In this document: in pieces, positions 1 to 7,476 of the stretch
Position numbering within the stretch: position 1 is the first letter of the stretch
Layout: each line of letters begins with the position of its first letter
Source of the DNA: an uncultured Collinsella sp.
GTDB taxonomy: Bacteria > Actinomycetota > Coriobacteriia > Coriobacteriales > Coriobacteriaceae
Reading direction: 5' to 3'
Assembly (NCBI GenBank): GCA_959026725.1
Contig: CAUFMG010000009.1
Span: 1 to 64,000 of the forward strand
DNA: 64,000 nucleotides
Program-made: the position numbers and the translations under genes
Notes under the pieces: generated by a model
What the model saw: the letters and a program-made list of their open reading frames with translations, nothing else
Database searches by the model: none
What the model was told of the DNA's origin: nothing

Positions 1-347
1 AGGTCACGGTCGTGGACGACCAGCTGGGCCGCCTGACCTTCACGCGCGACATGGCCGAGGCCATCTTCCACGTGCTGGGGACGCACGCCCCCTACGGCAC
101 CTACGACTGCACGGGCTCCGGCGCCGTCAGGTCCTGGGCCGACATCGCGCGCGCCGTCTTCGAGGCGGCCAACGGCAACGGCGAGAAGGTCTTGCCGGTT
201 TCGACCGCCGACTACTACGCGAACGCCGCGGGCCCCGTCGCCCCGCGCCCGGTCCACTCCGCTCTCGACCTGTCCAGGCTCGAGTCGGTCGGCTTCCACA
301 TGCCCGACTGGGAGGAAGAGCTGGGGGAGTACCTCAAGACGCTCTAG
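1..347 (+). CDS. rmlD: dTDP-4-dehydrorhamnose reductase, C-terminal part (5' end outside window)
   Basis: This is the carboxyl-terminal end of an RmlD-type reductase of the extended SDR family, which makes dTDP-L-rhamnose for surface glycans. The reading frame is open from the first complete codon at base 3, and the residues before base 12 (VTVV) continue the protein, so the gene begins outside the window. Visible family features are VVDDQLGR near the start, the DMAEAIFHVL helix, and the tail with APRPVHSALDLSRL. In Bifidobacteria and Coriobacteria this tail often belongs to a fused RmlC-RmlD protein; that cannot be judged here. Nearly all third codon positions are G or C, more extreme than in the export genes at 1582-3206. 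The stop is followed by a strong hairpin. Confidence 0.85.
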   Translation, partial: VTVVDDQLGRLTFTRDMAEAIFHVLGTHAPYGTYDCTGSGAVRSWADIARAVFEAANGNGEKVLPVSTADYYANAAGPVAPRPVHSALDLSRLESVGFHMPDWEEELGEYLKTL

Positions 348-369
348 CCGCTATTAACTTTTCGAGAGT

Positions 370-399
370 AAAAGCCGCCGTTCTTTAACGGCGGCTTTT
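370..399. terminator. Bidirectional intrinsic terminator
   Basis: A perfect 13-bp stem (AAAAGCCGCCGTT paired with AACGGCGGCTTTT) encloses the loop CTTT. A-rich and T-rich ends lie on both sides, so it can end transcripts of rmlD (plus) and of the convergent glycosyltransferase gene (minus). Confidence 0.93.
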
Positions 400-449
400 C
401 TTGTTGATGGCTATCTGCGCAGTGGTGCCAATAGTATTTTGCGGAAGAT

Positions 450-1421
450 CTACCTCTCGCTTGGCTTGGAAGTAGGGTGGCCGGGCTGGTCATCGTAGGC
501 GTATTTGCTGTACACGTTGACCTCCCACTGCTTTTTCTCAACCTTTGCCACAGAATCCAGGATGAATCCGGTCGCAAGGCTCAGTCCGCACAGGAACATA
601 AACGAGGCGGCGAGCATGGCGGTGGGGAAGCGCGGGACCAGGCCGGTCTGAAAGTACTCAACAAAGATAGGAATGCCCAAAGCCAGGCCGATAATCGCGA
701 ATAAAAGCGCAACCAGACTGAAGAACTTCAGCGGGCGGTAGTCCTTGAACAGCGTGCCGATCATCGTAACGACTTTAATGCCGTCGCTCACGGTATTGAG
801 CTTGGACTCGGAGCCTTCCGGACGGTCGCGGTACTCGATGGGTACATCTTTGATGCGCCAGCGGTGGTCGACGGCGTGAATCGAGAGCTCGGTTTCGATC
901 TGAAAGCCCTCGGAAAGCACGGGGAAGGTTTTAACGAACGGGCGGCTCATGGCGCGGTAGCCGGTCATGACGTCATCGAAGCTGTAACCATAGATCCACT
1001 TGATCATGGCGCGGACCAGATTGTTGCCAAAGCCGTGGAAGGCACGCTTGTTTTCCTCGGCGTAGGTGCCGTTGGAAAGGCGATCGCCTACGGTCATGTC
1101 GGCCGTGCCGCTGAGGATAGGCTCGCAGAGGGCTTTGGCCGCCTCGGCGGGGTAGGTGTCGTCTCCGTCGACCATCAGGTAGCAATCGGCGTCGATATCG
1201 CGAAACATCTGGCGGCACACGTTGCCCTTTCCCTGACGGGGCTCAAAGCGGACTGTGGCGCCGTGCTCGGTGGCAATGCGTGAGGTATCGTCCGACGAGT
1301 TGTTGTCATAGACATAGACCGTCGCCTGCGGAAGCTCGCGGTGAAAGTCGTCGATGACTTTGCCGATCGTGAGCGCTTCGTTGTAGCAAGGGATGATGAC
1401 GGCGATGGATTCAGAATTCAC
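450..1421 (-). CDS. Family 2 glycosyltransferase, membrane-anchored (GtrB / polyprenol-phosphate sugar synthase type)
   Basis: A 323-residue GT-A fold glycosyltransferase. The N-terminus (VIIPCYNEALTIGKVI) and the acidic motif VDGDDTYP near residues 84-91 are typical of GT2 enzymes that bind a nucleotide sugar and a divalent metal. Two hydrophobic segments near residues 235-258 and 266-291 give the DPM1/GtrB-like layout, in which the enzyme charges a polyprenyl phosphate at the cytoplasmic face. The start is GTG at 1421 with AAGGAG seven bases upstream. It is divergent from the exporter genes and convergent with rmlD, so it fits a surface-polysaccharide locus. The exact sugar is unknown. Confidence 0.85.
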   Translation of the reverse strand: MNSESIAVIIPCYNEALTIGKVIDDFHRELPQATVYVYDNNSSDDTSRIATEHGATVRFEPRQGKGNVCRQMFRDIDADCYLMVDGDDTYPAEAAKALCEPILSGTADMTVGDRLSNGTYAEENKRAFHGFGNNLVRAMIKWIYGYSFDDVMTGYRAMSRPFVKTFPVLSEGFQIETELSIHAVDHRWRIKDVPIEYRDRPEGSESKLNTVSDGIKVVTMIGTLFKDYRPLKFFSLVALLFAIIGLALGIPIFVEYFQTGLVPRFPTAMLAASFMFLCGLSLATGFILDSVAKVEKKQWEVNVYSKYAYDDQPGHPTSKPSER

Positions 1422-1581
1422 TCAATGCTCCTTATACATTCAATCCTAGAAAGTATAGCCGTTTGGGCCTGGCATCCTAAGATGTGGGTTAGTTCTCCAG
1501 TTTTGTTGCGCGAATCGTTTGCATGGCCGTCGGGTCTATACTGTTCGTTTGTCAACGATTACGAGTAAAGGAGTTGCATCC
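1422..1581. promoter_or_regulatory. Divergent intergenic region with probable -10 boxes both ways
   Basis: The region separates the minus-strand glycosyltransferase from the plus-strand exporter. A TATACT -10 candidate lies at 1537-1542 on the plus strand and another at 1457-1452 on the minus strand. No convincing -35 hexamer sits at the ideal distance for either. The plus-strand candidate lies about 40 bases before the exporter start. Confidence 0.35.
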
Positions 1582-2427
1582 GTGTCGGATCAGACAAAGC
1601 AACAAGAAACTCGCAGTCTGCCTGCGACGTTTGCTAAGAACGAATTTGAGAAGGACGCGTTTATCCTTCGTCAGCTGGTTACCAAGGATTTTAAGATCAA
1701 GTATCGCCGTAGCGTTCTGGGCGTCGCATGGTCGGTGCTCAACCCGCTGCTGATGATGATCGTCATGGCCATCGTGTTCTCGACGATTTTTGGCCAGGGC
1801 CGCAATGGCTCAATGACGCCCGAGATGTACCCGCTGTACTTGATCGTGGGTAACATCACCTTTGCCGTCATGTCTGAGTCTACTAACCAGGCCCTGACGT
1901 CGATCGTGGGCGCTGCCCCTCTGCTCAAGAAGGTTAAGGTGCACCGCTGGGTTTTCCCGGTGCAGAAGGTGCTCTTCTCGCTGGTCAACTTTGCCTTCTC
2001 GCTGGTCGCCGTCGCCATCGTCATGCTGTGGTTCCGCGTTATGCCTTCTTGGCACCTGATTCTGTTGCCGGTCTGCCTGCTGCTGCTTATGTGCTTCTGC
2101 ATGGGCCTGGGCATGATGCTCTCTGCCCTTACGGTCTTCTTCCGCGACGTTATGCATCTGTGGAGCGTCGTCATTACGGCGTGGACTTACATTACGCCCA
2201 TCTTCTGGACGACTGACTATATTGCGCAAATGCCGCATCTCGTGCGTATCTTGATGTATGCGAACCCCATGTTCAACTACCTGCAGTTTATGCGCGATAT
2301 CTTCCTGTTCCAGACTACGCCCTCGCTTATGACGTTTGGTATGTGCGTCGCTTGGGCGGTTCTTGCGCTTATTATTGGCTATACCGTGTTCCATAAGTCC
2401 GAGCGCAAATTTATCCTCTACATCTAA
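1582..2427 (+). CDS. ABC-2 type polysaccharide/teichoic acid export permease (Wzm/TagG family)
   Basis: A 281-residue permease with about six hydrophobic segments. The N-terminal LVTKDFKIKYRRSVLGVAWSVLNPLL stretch around residues 32-57 is the hallmark of Wzm/TagG/RfbD exporters, and AWTYITPIFW near the middle of the C-terminal half is also typical. It should form the membrane channel that moves a finished lipid-linked glycan across the cytoplasmic membrane, powered by the next gene. I chose GTG at 1582 because AAAGGAG precedes it at a good distance; the frame is open further upstream but over the presumed promoter. The stop lies about 12 bases before the ATPase start, so the pair forms an operon. 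Confidence 0.92.
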   Translation: MSDQTKQQETRSLPATFAKNEFEKDAFILRQLVTKDFKIKYRRSVLGVAWSVLNPLLMMIVMAIVFSTIFGQGRNGSMTPEMYPLYLIVGNITFAVMSESTNQALTSIVGAAPLLKKVKVHRWVFPVQKVLFSLVNFAFSLVAVAIVMLWFRVMPSWHLILLPVCLLLLMCFCMGLGMMLSALTVFFRDVMHLWSVVITAWTYITPIFWTTDYIAQMPHLVRILMYANPMFNYLQFMRDIFLFQTTPSLMTFGMCVAWAVLALIIGYTVFHKSERKFILYI

Positions 2428-2438
2428 GGAGTGCTGTG

Positions 2439-3206
2439 ATGACTGAATCTGTTGTTGATTACAGCGAGCAGCCTCTGGCTGTCGAGGTCGACGACGTCAC
2501 CATGATCTTTAACATGGCGTCCGAGTCGCTGACCAACCTCAAGGAGTACTTCATTAAGCTTGCCAAGCACGAGCTGTTCTTTGAGGAGTTTAGGGCGCTT
2601 AAGCACATCTCGTTTGATATTCATCGCGGCGAGGTTGTGGGTCTGGTCGGCACCAATGGCTCCGGCAAGTCTACGATGCTCAAGATTATCGCTGGCGTTC
2701 TTGAGCCTAGCGAGGGCAGCGTTAAGGTGCACGGTAACATCGCGCCGCTGATTGAGCTTGGCGCCGGCTTTGACCCCGAGCTGACCGCCCGCGAGAACAT
2801 CTATCTGAACGGCGCCCTGCTCGGCTATACCAAGGAGTTCATCGACGCCAACTTTGACGGCATTATCGAGTTCGCTGAGCTGCAGAACTTTGTCGATATG
2901 CCGCTTAAGAACTTCTCTTCGGGCATGGTGGCGCGTATCGCCTTTGCAATCGCGACGATTACCGAGCCCGATATTCTGATCGTTGACGAGACGCTGTCCG
3001 TCGGTGATGTGTTTTTCCAGCAAAAGTGTGAGGCCCGCATCCAGCACTTTATCCAGAGCGGCGACGTGACGGTTCTGTTCGTTTCGCACTCTATGGAGCA
3101 GGTTGAGCGCATCTGCCAGCGTGCCGTTTGGATTGAGAAGGGTGACCTTCGCATGGACGGCCCGGTCGATGAGGTCTGCAAGGCGTACCGCGAGCAGTTC
3201 AACTAG
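2439..3206 (+). CDS. ABC transporter ATP-binding subunit for polysaccharide/teichoic acid export (Wzt/TagH family)
   Basis: A 255-residue ATPase with Walker A GTNGSGKS at residues 71-78, a signature region FSSGMVARIAFA and Walker B DILIVDE. The N-terminal extension before the core (MASESLTNLKEYFIKLAKH) is characteristic of Wzt/TagH proteins. It stops shortly after the nucleotide-binding domain and lacks the C-terminal sugar-binding domain of long Wzt proteins, so recognition of a capped chain end is not expected. AAGGAG lies 7 bases before ATG 2439; a GTG codon directly before is an alternative start. Together with the upstream permease it makes a complete export pump. Confidence 0.92.
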   Translation: MTESVVDYSEQPLAVEVDDVTMIFNMASESLTNLKEYFIKLAKHELFFEEFRALKHISFDIHRGEVVGLVGTNGSGKSTMLKIIAGVLEPSEGSVKVHGNIAPLIELGAGFDPELTARENIYLNGALLGYTKEFIDANFDGIIEFAELQNFVDMPLKNFSSGMVARIAFAIATITEPDILIVDETLSVGDVFFQQKCEARIQHFIQSGDVTVLFVSHSMEQVERICQRAVWIEKGDLRMDGPVDEVCKAYREQFN

Positions 3207-3260
3207 GTTATAATTACTTGCGCCTGACAGGCTTGTGCTTGCTTGGGCGTGCGGTTATTT

Positions 3261-3337
3261 GCTCCATTAGCTCAGTTGGATAGAGCAGGGGACTTCTAAT
3301 CCCAAGGTCGACGGTTCGAATCCGCCATGGAGCACCA
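3261..3337 (+). tRNA. tRNA-Arg (anticodon TCT)
   Basis: A 77-base cloverleaf: acceptor GCTCCAT pairs with ATGGAGC, the D-arm is GCTCAGTTGGATAGAGC, the anticodon loop CTTCTAA reads TCT (codon AGA), the T-loop is TTCGAAT, and CCA is encoded. One anticodon-stem pair (27-43, G/A) and one T-stem pair (50-64, A/C) do not match. A TATAAT box at 3209-3214, right after the wzt stop, may be its -10, though no clear -35 is seen. Confidence 0.93.
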
Positions 3338-3346
3338 TCGTTTATT

Positions 3347-3379
3347 AAGCCCAGACCGCTTGGTGGTCTGGGCTTTTTT
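3347..3379 (+). terminator. Intrinsic terminator of tRNA-Arg(TCT)
   Basis: An 11-bp stem AAGCCCAGACC / GGTCTGGGCTT with a 7-base loop and a run of T. It starts ten bases after the tRNA 3' end. Confidence 0.9.
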
Positions 3380-3441
3380 CATCTTGTGTGTTGCTGGAGC
3401 CGAGCGCGAGCAAGCCGCTGCTGTTTGTTGGGGTTGGCATT

Positions 3442-3879
3442 TTACTTTTCGAGATGCTCTTTCAGCAGCTCCAACGCGTGGGCGTAGCCCTTCAGGCCCT
3501 CGCCGGTGATGGTGGCGAAGCAGGCTAGGCGGGCGTAGCTCACCTGGCGGAAGTCTTCGCGCGTCTCTACGGCGCTGATGTGCACCTCGACGGCAGGGAT
3601 GGCAACGGCCTTGAGGGCGTCGAGGATCGCCACGCTCGTATGCGTGTAGGCAGCCGGGTTGATGACGATGCCGTCGACCTTGCCGTAGGCCTCCTGGATC
3701 TTGTCGACGATGTTGCCCTCGTGGTTGGACTGGAAGACCTCGACCTCGTCGAAGCCCTGTGCGACGCCCGCTTCCTGGCAGATCTGCACTAAGCGGTCGT
3801 AGTTGTCGCTGCCATAGATGCCCGGCTCGCGAATGCCGAGCATGTTGAGGTTGGGGCCGTTGATGACGAGTGCTTTCAT
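3442..3879 (-). CDS. aroQ: Type II 3-dehydroquinate dehydratase
   Basis: A 145-residue enzyme for the third shikimate step, dehydration of 3-dehydroquinate to 3-dehydroshikimate; type II enzymes are small dodecameric proteins. The signatures are GPNLNMLGIREPGIYG with the catalytic Tyr, FQSNHEGNIVDKI, NPAAYTHTSVAILDAL, and EVHISAVETREDFR with the catalytic His. Length is normal. The start ATG follows AAGGAAG. It is the last gene of the minus-strand aro operon, separated from aroE/K by 62 bases that hold a strong hairpin, so its expression may be lower than that of the genes before it. Confidence 0.96.
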   Translation of the reverse strand: MKALVINGPNLNMLGIREPGIYGSDNYDRLVQICQEAGVAQGFDEVEVFQSNHEGNIVDKIQEAYGKVDGIVINPAAYTHTSVAILDALKAVAIPAVEVHISAVETREDFRQVSYARLACFATITGEGLKGYAHALELLKEHLEK

Positions 3880-3901
3880 GGTTGCTTCCTTTGCAGTCGA
3901 G

Positions 3902-3940
3902 AAACCACCACAAAGGTGCCTGTCCCCTTTGTGGTGGTTT
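3902..3940. repeat. REP-like palindrome / intercistronic hairpin
   Basis: Two perfect 15-base arms (AAACCACCACAAAGG and its complement CCTTTGTGGTGGTTT) enclose the 9-base loop TGCCTGTCC. The GGTGCCTGTCCCC core resembles short palindromes that are dispersed in many genomes and linked to REP-associated transposases, though none is present here. On the minus strand it sits between aroE/K and aroQ, with only a short T run after it, so it may act as a partial terminator or an mRNA stabiliser. Confidence 0.75.
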
Positions 3941-3941
3941 T

Positions 3942-5192
3942 TTAGAGAGCGGGTGGGAGGGTGTCGAGGAGGGCTTGGGCGGTATTGGCGGCGCAGTCGC
4001 GTGAGTCGATGATGTGGTCGGCCCAGGCGCGGTAGCGTGGCATACGTTGTTCCGCGAGCTTATCGATGCCGTCGCGTGCGGTGATGGGGCGGCCCTTGTG
4101 GGCGAGCTCTTCGAGCTTGCGGTTGAGCATCACAATTTTGCTGTTCTGGTGCAGCAGAGGATAGTTCTCGTCTCGCGTGACCACGCCACCGCCGGTGGAA
4201 AGCACCAGGCCGCTGCGCTTGGAGATGTCGGAGAGCGCCGCCGTTTCCTGCTCGCGGAAGGCCGCCTCGCCGCGCTCGACGATATAGTCGGCGCAGGGCA
4301 TCCCCAGGCGTTCCTCAAGCGCGCGATCCAGGTCGATGTGCTCTCGCCCCGTGAGCAGGGCAATCTGCTCACCCACGCGGGTCTTGCCCGAGCCCGGCAT
4401 GCCGATCAGCGCGATGTTCTGTTCGCGGCGTGACAAGCGCTCCGTTACGTCCAGGATGCGCTCGCGCGGGGTGACCTGGCCGGTATAGCGCTCGACGGCC
4501 TGTGCCGCCTGTGCCACGAGCATCAGCAGTCCGCCGATGTAGGGGATGCCGCGGCGCTCGGCCTCGAACATCAGACCCGTGCGGGCGGGGTTGTAGACAA
4601 TGTCGATGACGCCTTCGAGCGCATCGAGTCCTTCGAGCGTGCAGGGGGCGTCGGGGCAGTGGGGGAACATGCCGGCAGGCGTGCAGTTGACGAGCAGCGC
4701 GGCATCGGATTGCTGCGCGATGTTGTCGTAATTGACCTCGCTTGTGCGACCCACGGGTACGACGATGGCGCCCAGGTCGTCGAGTACCATGCTGGCCGTA
4801 GTGCCGGCACCGCCGGTGGCGCCGAGCACGAGGGCCTTCTTACTGGCAACCTCTACGCCCAGCTCCTCGACCAGGCACTGAAAACCGAAGTAGTCGGTGT
4901 TATCGCCGCGCAGGCGGCCGTCGGGCAGGCGCGTGATGGTGTTGACGTTGCCCATGCGCTCGGCGAGCGGGCTCAGCTCGTCCAGGTACTCCATGATGGC
5001 GCGCTTGTAGGGGATGGTCACGTTGGTGCCCTCCCACTCGTCGCCCGTCATAAAGGCCGCGAGGTCCTCGGGCTCGCGCTCAAATCGCACGTAATCGAGC
5101 CCAGCGAGCTCTTTGTAGATGGTTGGGGTGTAGCTGTGGCCCAACACGCGGCCCAGCACTCCGTAGGGGCGGGTTGCGGCGGTATCGGTCAT
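3942..5192 (-). CDS. aroE-aroK: Fused shikimate dehydrogenase - shikimate kinase
   Basis: A 416-residue bifunctional protein for steps four and five of the chorismate pathway. Residues 1 to about 255 are AroE: NVTIPYK with the catalytic Lys at 63, GDNTD ending at Asp100, and the NADP-binding loop GATGGAG at 124-130. Residues from about 257 are AroK: Walker A GMPGSGKT at 264-271, the DLD shikimate-binding region near 287, STGGGVV, and the RP lid region. In AroE the usual substrate motif HS-x-S reads HSYTP, a Ser-to-Thr change at the second position. The ATG directly follows the pheA stop (TAGATG), so translation is coupled. Confidence 0.95.
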   Translation of the reverse strand: MTDTAATRPYGVLGRVLGHSYTPTIYKELAGLDYVRFEREPEDLAAFMTGDEWEGTNVTIPYKRAIMEYLDELSPLAERMGNVNTITRLPDGRLRGDNTDYFGFQCLVEELGVEVASKKALVLGATGGAGTTASMVLDDLGAIVVPVGRTSEVNYDNIAQQSDAALLVNCTPAGMFPHCPDAPCTLEGLDALEGVIDIVYNPARTGLMFEAERRGIPYIGGLLMLVAQAAQAVERYTGQVTPRERILDVTERLSRREQNIALIGMPGSGKTRVGEQIALLTGREHIDLDRALEERLGMPCADYIVERGEAAFREQETAALSDISKRSGLVLSTGGGVVTRDENYPLLHQNSKIVMLNRKLEELAHKGRPITARDGIDKLAEQRMPRYRAWADHIIDSRDCAANTAQALLDTLPPAL

Positions 5193-6338
5193 CTAGAGCA
5201 CCTCCGTGTAGCTGCCAAAGTAGGTGAAGCTTTCGCACACGTCGTCGATGGAATCGAGCAGGTCGTCGAGGGCCTTGCTGCCAAAGGGGCAGTCCAGATC
5301 AAAGTAGAACATAAACTCAAAGTCGCGGCCGGGGATGGGGCGGCTCTCGAGCTTGATGAGGTTGATGTTGAGTGCGTAGAAGCGCTCGAGCACGCGATAG
5401 AGGGCGCCCGGCTCGTTGGCCGTGGTGATCATGAGCGAGGTGCGATTAGCGCCGGGGTAGACGCGCGGCTCGCGGCTGATGACGACAAAGCGCGTGTAGT
5501 TGTTGTCCGAGTCTTGGATATTGGGCTCCAACACCTCGAGGCCATACAGCGTGGCACAGCTGCGCGATGCGATGGCGGCAACATCGGTGCGTTCGTAGTT
5601 GGCGACCATCTCAGCCGACATGGCCGTGTTGGGGTACTTGGTGGCGCGCAGGCCGTGGTTCTCGATAAAGCCGGCGCACTGGGCAATGGCTTGGCCGTGG
5701 CTGTAGACCTCGCGCACGTCGGCGAGCTTGGTGCCGGGCTTGACGAGCAAGTTGTGGTCGATCTTGAGGCGAAGCGAGCGCACGATGTGGAAGTCGAACT
5801 GGGCGAGCAGGTCGTAGACGGCGTTGACCGAGCCGGCGGTGGAGTTCTCGATGGGCAGCACGCCAAACTCGCAGAAGCCGTCGCGCACAGCGCGCATAAC
5901 GCCTTCGAAGGTCTCGAAAAACGCGATGTCGGGCACGTCGAAGAGCTTGCACGCGGCGATTTGACTGTAAGCGCCCTCAACGCCCTGGCAAGCGACGGTG
6001 GCAGTTTGAGGGAAGGGCGTGTCGGAGGCTGCAGCCGTGGCGTGGGCCTTTTGCGAGACAGTGATGCCCTTGAGTTCGTTGATGTAGCGCTGCTGCTCGG
6101 CCTTGCTCATGCTCATGAGGAGACGGAACAGGGTGATGGTCTGCGCCTCGTAGCGCTCGGGCGCGCGGCTGGCGAGGTTGTTGAGCTTGGAGCGCTCGCG
6201 GGCGGGGTCGAAGACGGCCTTGCCCATCTCGATTTTTGACTTGGCGACTTCGGTGGCAATGTCCATGCGCTCGATAAAGCTGTTGAGGAGCGTGGTGTCG
6301 ATGCCATCGATGGCCTGGCGGATGTCAGCAAGGTCCAT
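5193..6338 (-). CDS. pheA: Bifunctional chorismate mutase / prephenate dehydratase
   Basis: A 381-residue P-protein. An AroQ-class chorismate mutase helix bundle covers about residues 1-90 (IRQAIDGIDTTLLNSFIERM). Prephenate dehydratase follows at about 110-290, with GVEGAYSQIA and the motif NYTRFVVI. A C-terminal ACT domain from about 300 carries KLESRPIPGRDFEFMFY; the ESRP motif is the usual phenylalanine-binding element, so feedback inhibition by Phe is expected. It produces phenylpyruvate for phenylalanine and supplies prephenate to TyrA. It lies between aroC (39-base gap) and aroE/K (no gap). Confidence 0.96.
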   Translation of the reverse strand: MDLADIRQAIDGIDTTLLNSFIERMDIATEVAKSKIEMGKAVFDPARERSKLNNLASRAPERYEAQTITLFRLLMSMSKAEQQRYINELKGITVSQKAHATAAASDTPFPQTATVACQGVEGAYSQIAACKLFDVPDIAFFETFEGVMRAVRDGFCEFGVLPIENSTAGSVNAVYDLLAQFDFHIVRSLRLKIDHNLLVKPGTKLADVREVYSHGQAIAQCAGFIENHGLRATKYPNTAMSAEMVANYERTDVAAIASRSCATLYGLEVLEPNIQDSDNNYTRFVVISREPRVYPGANRTSLMITTANEPGALYRVLERFYALNINLIKLESRPIPGRDFEFMFYFDLDCPFGSKALDDLLDSIDDVCESFTYFGSYTEVL

Positions 6339-6377
6339 AGGGACCCCTTTCGTGAATCATTGCCCGGGGTGGGCTGG

Positions 6378-7475
6378 TTAGCGCTGGGCGGCGTCCTCGA
6401 GGAGGGCGTCCCAAATCGCGAGGGCGGCGGCTGCCTCGGCTACGGGTACGGCGCGCGGGACGATGCAGGGATCGTGGCGGCCGTGGACCGAGAGCTCGGC
6501 ATTTTCCATGGCGTCCATGTCTACGGTCTGCTGCTCGCGGCCAATTGAAGGCGTCGGCTTTACGGCCATGCGCCACATGACGGGCGCGCCGGTCGAAATA
6601 CCGCCCAGGATGCCGCCGGCGTTGTTGGACTCGACCTCGATATTGCCGGTCTCGGCATCAATGCGATACGGATCGTTGTTCTCGCTGCCGCGCATGGCAG
6701 CCACGGCAAAGCCCATGCCAAATTCCACGCCCTTTACGGCGGGAATGCCAAACGCGATTTGCGCGATGCGGTTCTCGATGCCGTCGAACATGGGGTCGCC
6801 GATGCCCGCGGGAAGCCCGTAAATGCCGCACTCCACGATGCCGCCGATACTGTCGAGTTCGTCGCGCGCGGCTAGGATCTCCTCGCGCATGCGGCTGGCT
6901 GCGGCGGCGTCAATGCACGGAAGATCGTTCGTAAGGATCGCCTTGCGGTCGGCCTCGCGATAGACCATATCGTCCATCGGCAGGTCGGAGATGCCGCCAA
7001 TCTGCGCCACATGTGCCATCACCCGAATGCCGCGGGCCTCGAGTGCCTGCAGCGCAATGCCGCCGGCGATGCATAAGGGGGCTGTTAGGCGGCCGGAAAA
7101 ATGCCCGCCACCAGCGACATCGTGCATGTTGTGATACTTCACGCGCGCAGGGAAGTCCGCATGTCCGGGGCGGGGCTTGCGGCGCAGCTCGGAGTAATCC
7201 TTGGAGCGCGTGTTGGTGTTCTCGATAATCGCGGCGATGGGCGCGCCGGTGGTATGTCCATCGACAACACCGGCGATGATGTGCGCGGCGTCGGCCTCGC
7301 GGCGTTTGGTTGCGGTCTCGTCGCGACCGGGGGCGCGACGGTCGAGGAAAGCCTGCAGCTGCTCCTGGTCCACGGTGATGCCCGCCGGGATGCCATCGAG
7401 CGAGCAGCCGATAGCGGGGGAGTGCGATTGGCCGAAGATGCTTAAGTGCAAGACGTTGCCAAAGGTCGAGGACAT
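6378..7475 (-). CDS. aroC: Chorismate synthase
   Basis: A 365-residue FMN-dependent enzyme that converts EPSP to chorismate, the last common step. Family signatures are the start GNVLHLSIFGQSHSPAIGC, the RPGHADF block, GGGHFSGRLTA, and the region EFGMGFAVAAMRGSENND. Length is normal. It begins one base after the aroA stop and so is part of the operon. It needs reduced FMN, supplied here by an unknown flavin reductase because no reductase domain is fused. Confidence 0.96.
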   Translation of the reverse strand: MSSTFGNVLHLSIFGQSHSPAIGCSLDGIPAGITVDQEQLQAFLDRRAPGRDETATKRREADAAHIIAGVVDGHTTGAPIAAIIENTNTRSKDYSELRRKPRPGHADFPARVKYHNMHDVAGGGHFSGRLTAPLCIAGGIALQALEARGIRVMAHVAQIGGISDLPMDDMVYREADRKAILTNDLPCIDAAAASRMREEILAARDELDSIGGIVECGIYGLPAGIGDPMFDGIENRIAQIAFGIPAVKGVEFGMGFAVAAMRGSENNDPYRIDAETGNIEVESNNAGGILGGISTGAPVMWRMAVKPTPSIGREQQTVDMDAMENAELSVHGRHDPCIVPRAVPVAEAAAALAIWDALLEDAAQR

Positions 7476-7476
7476 G

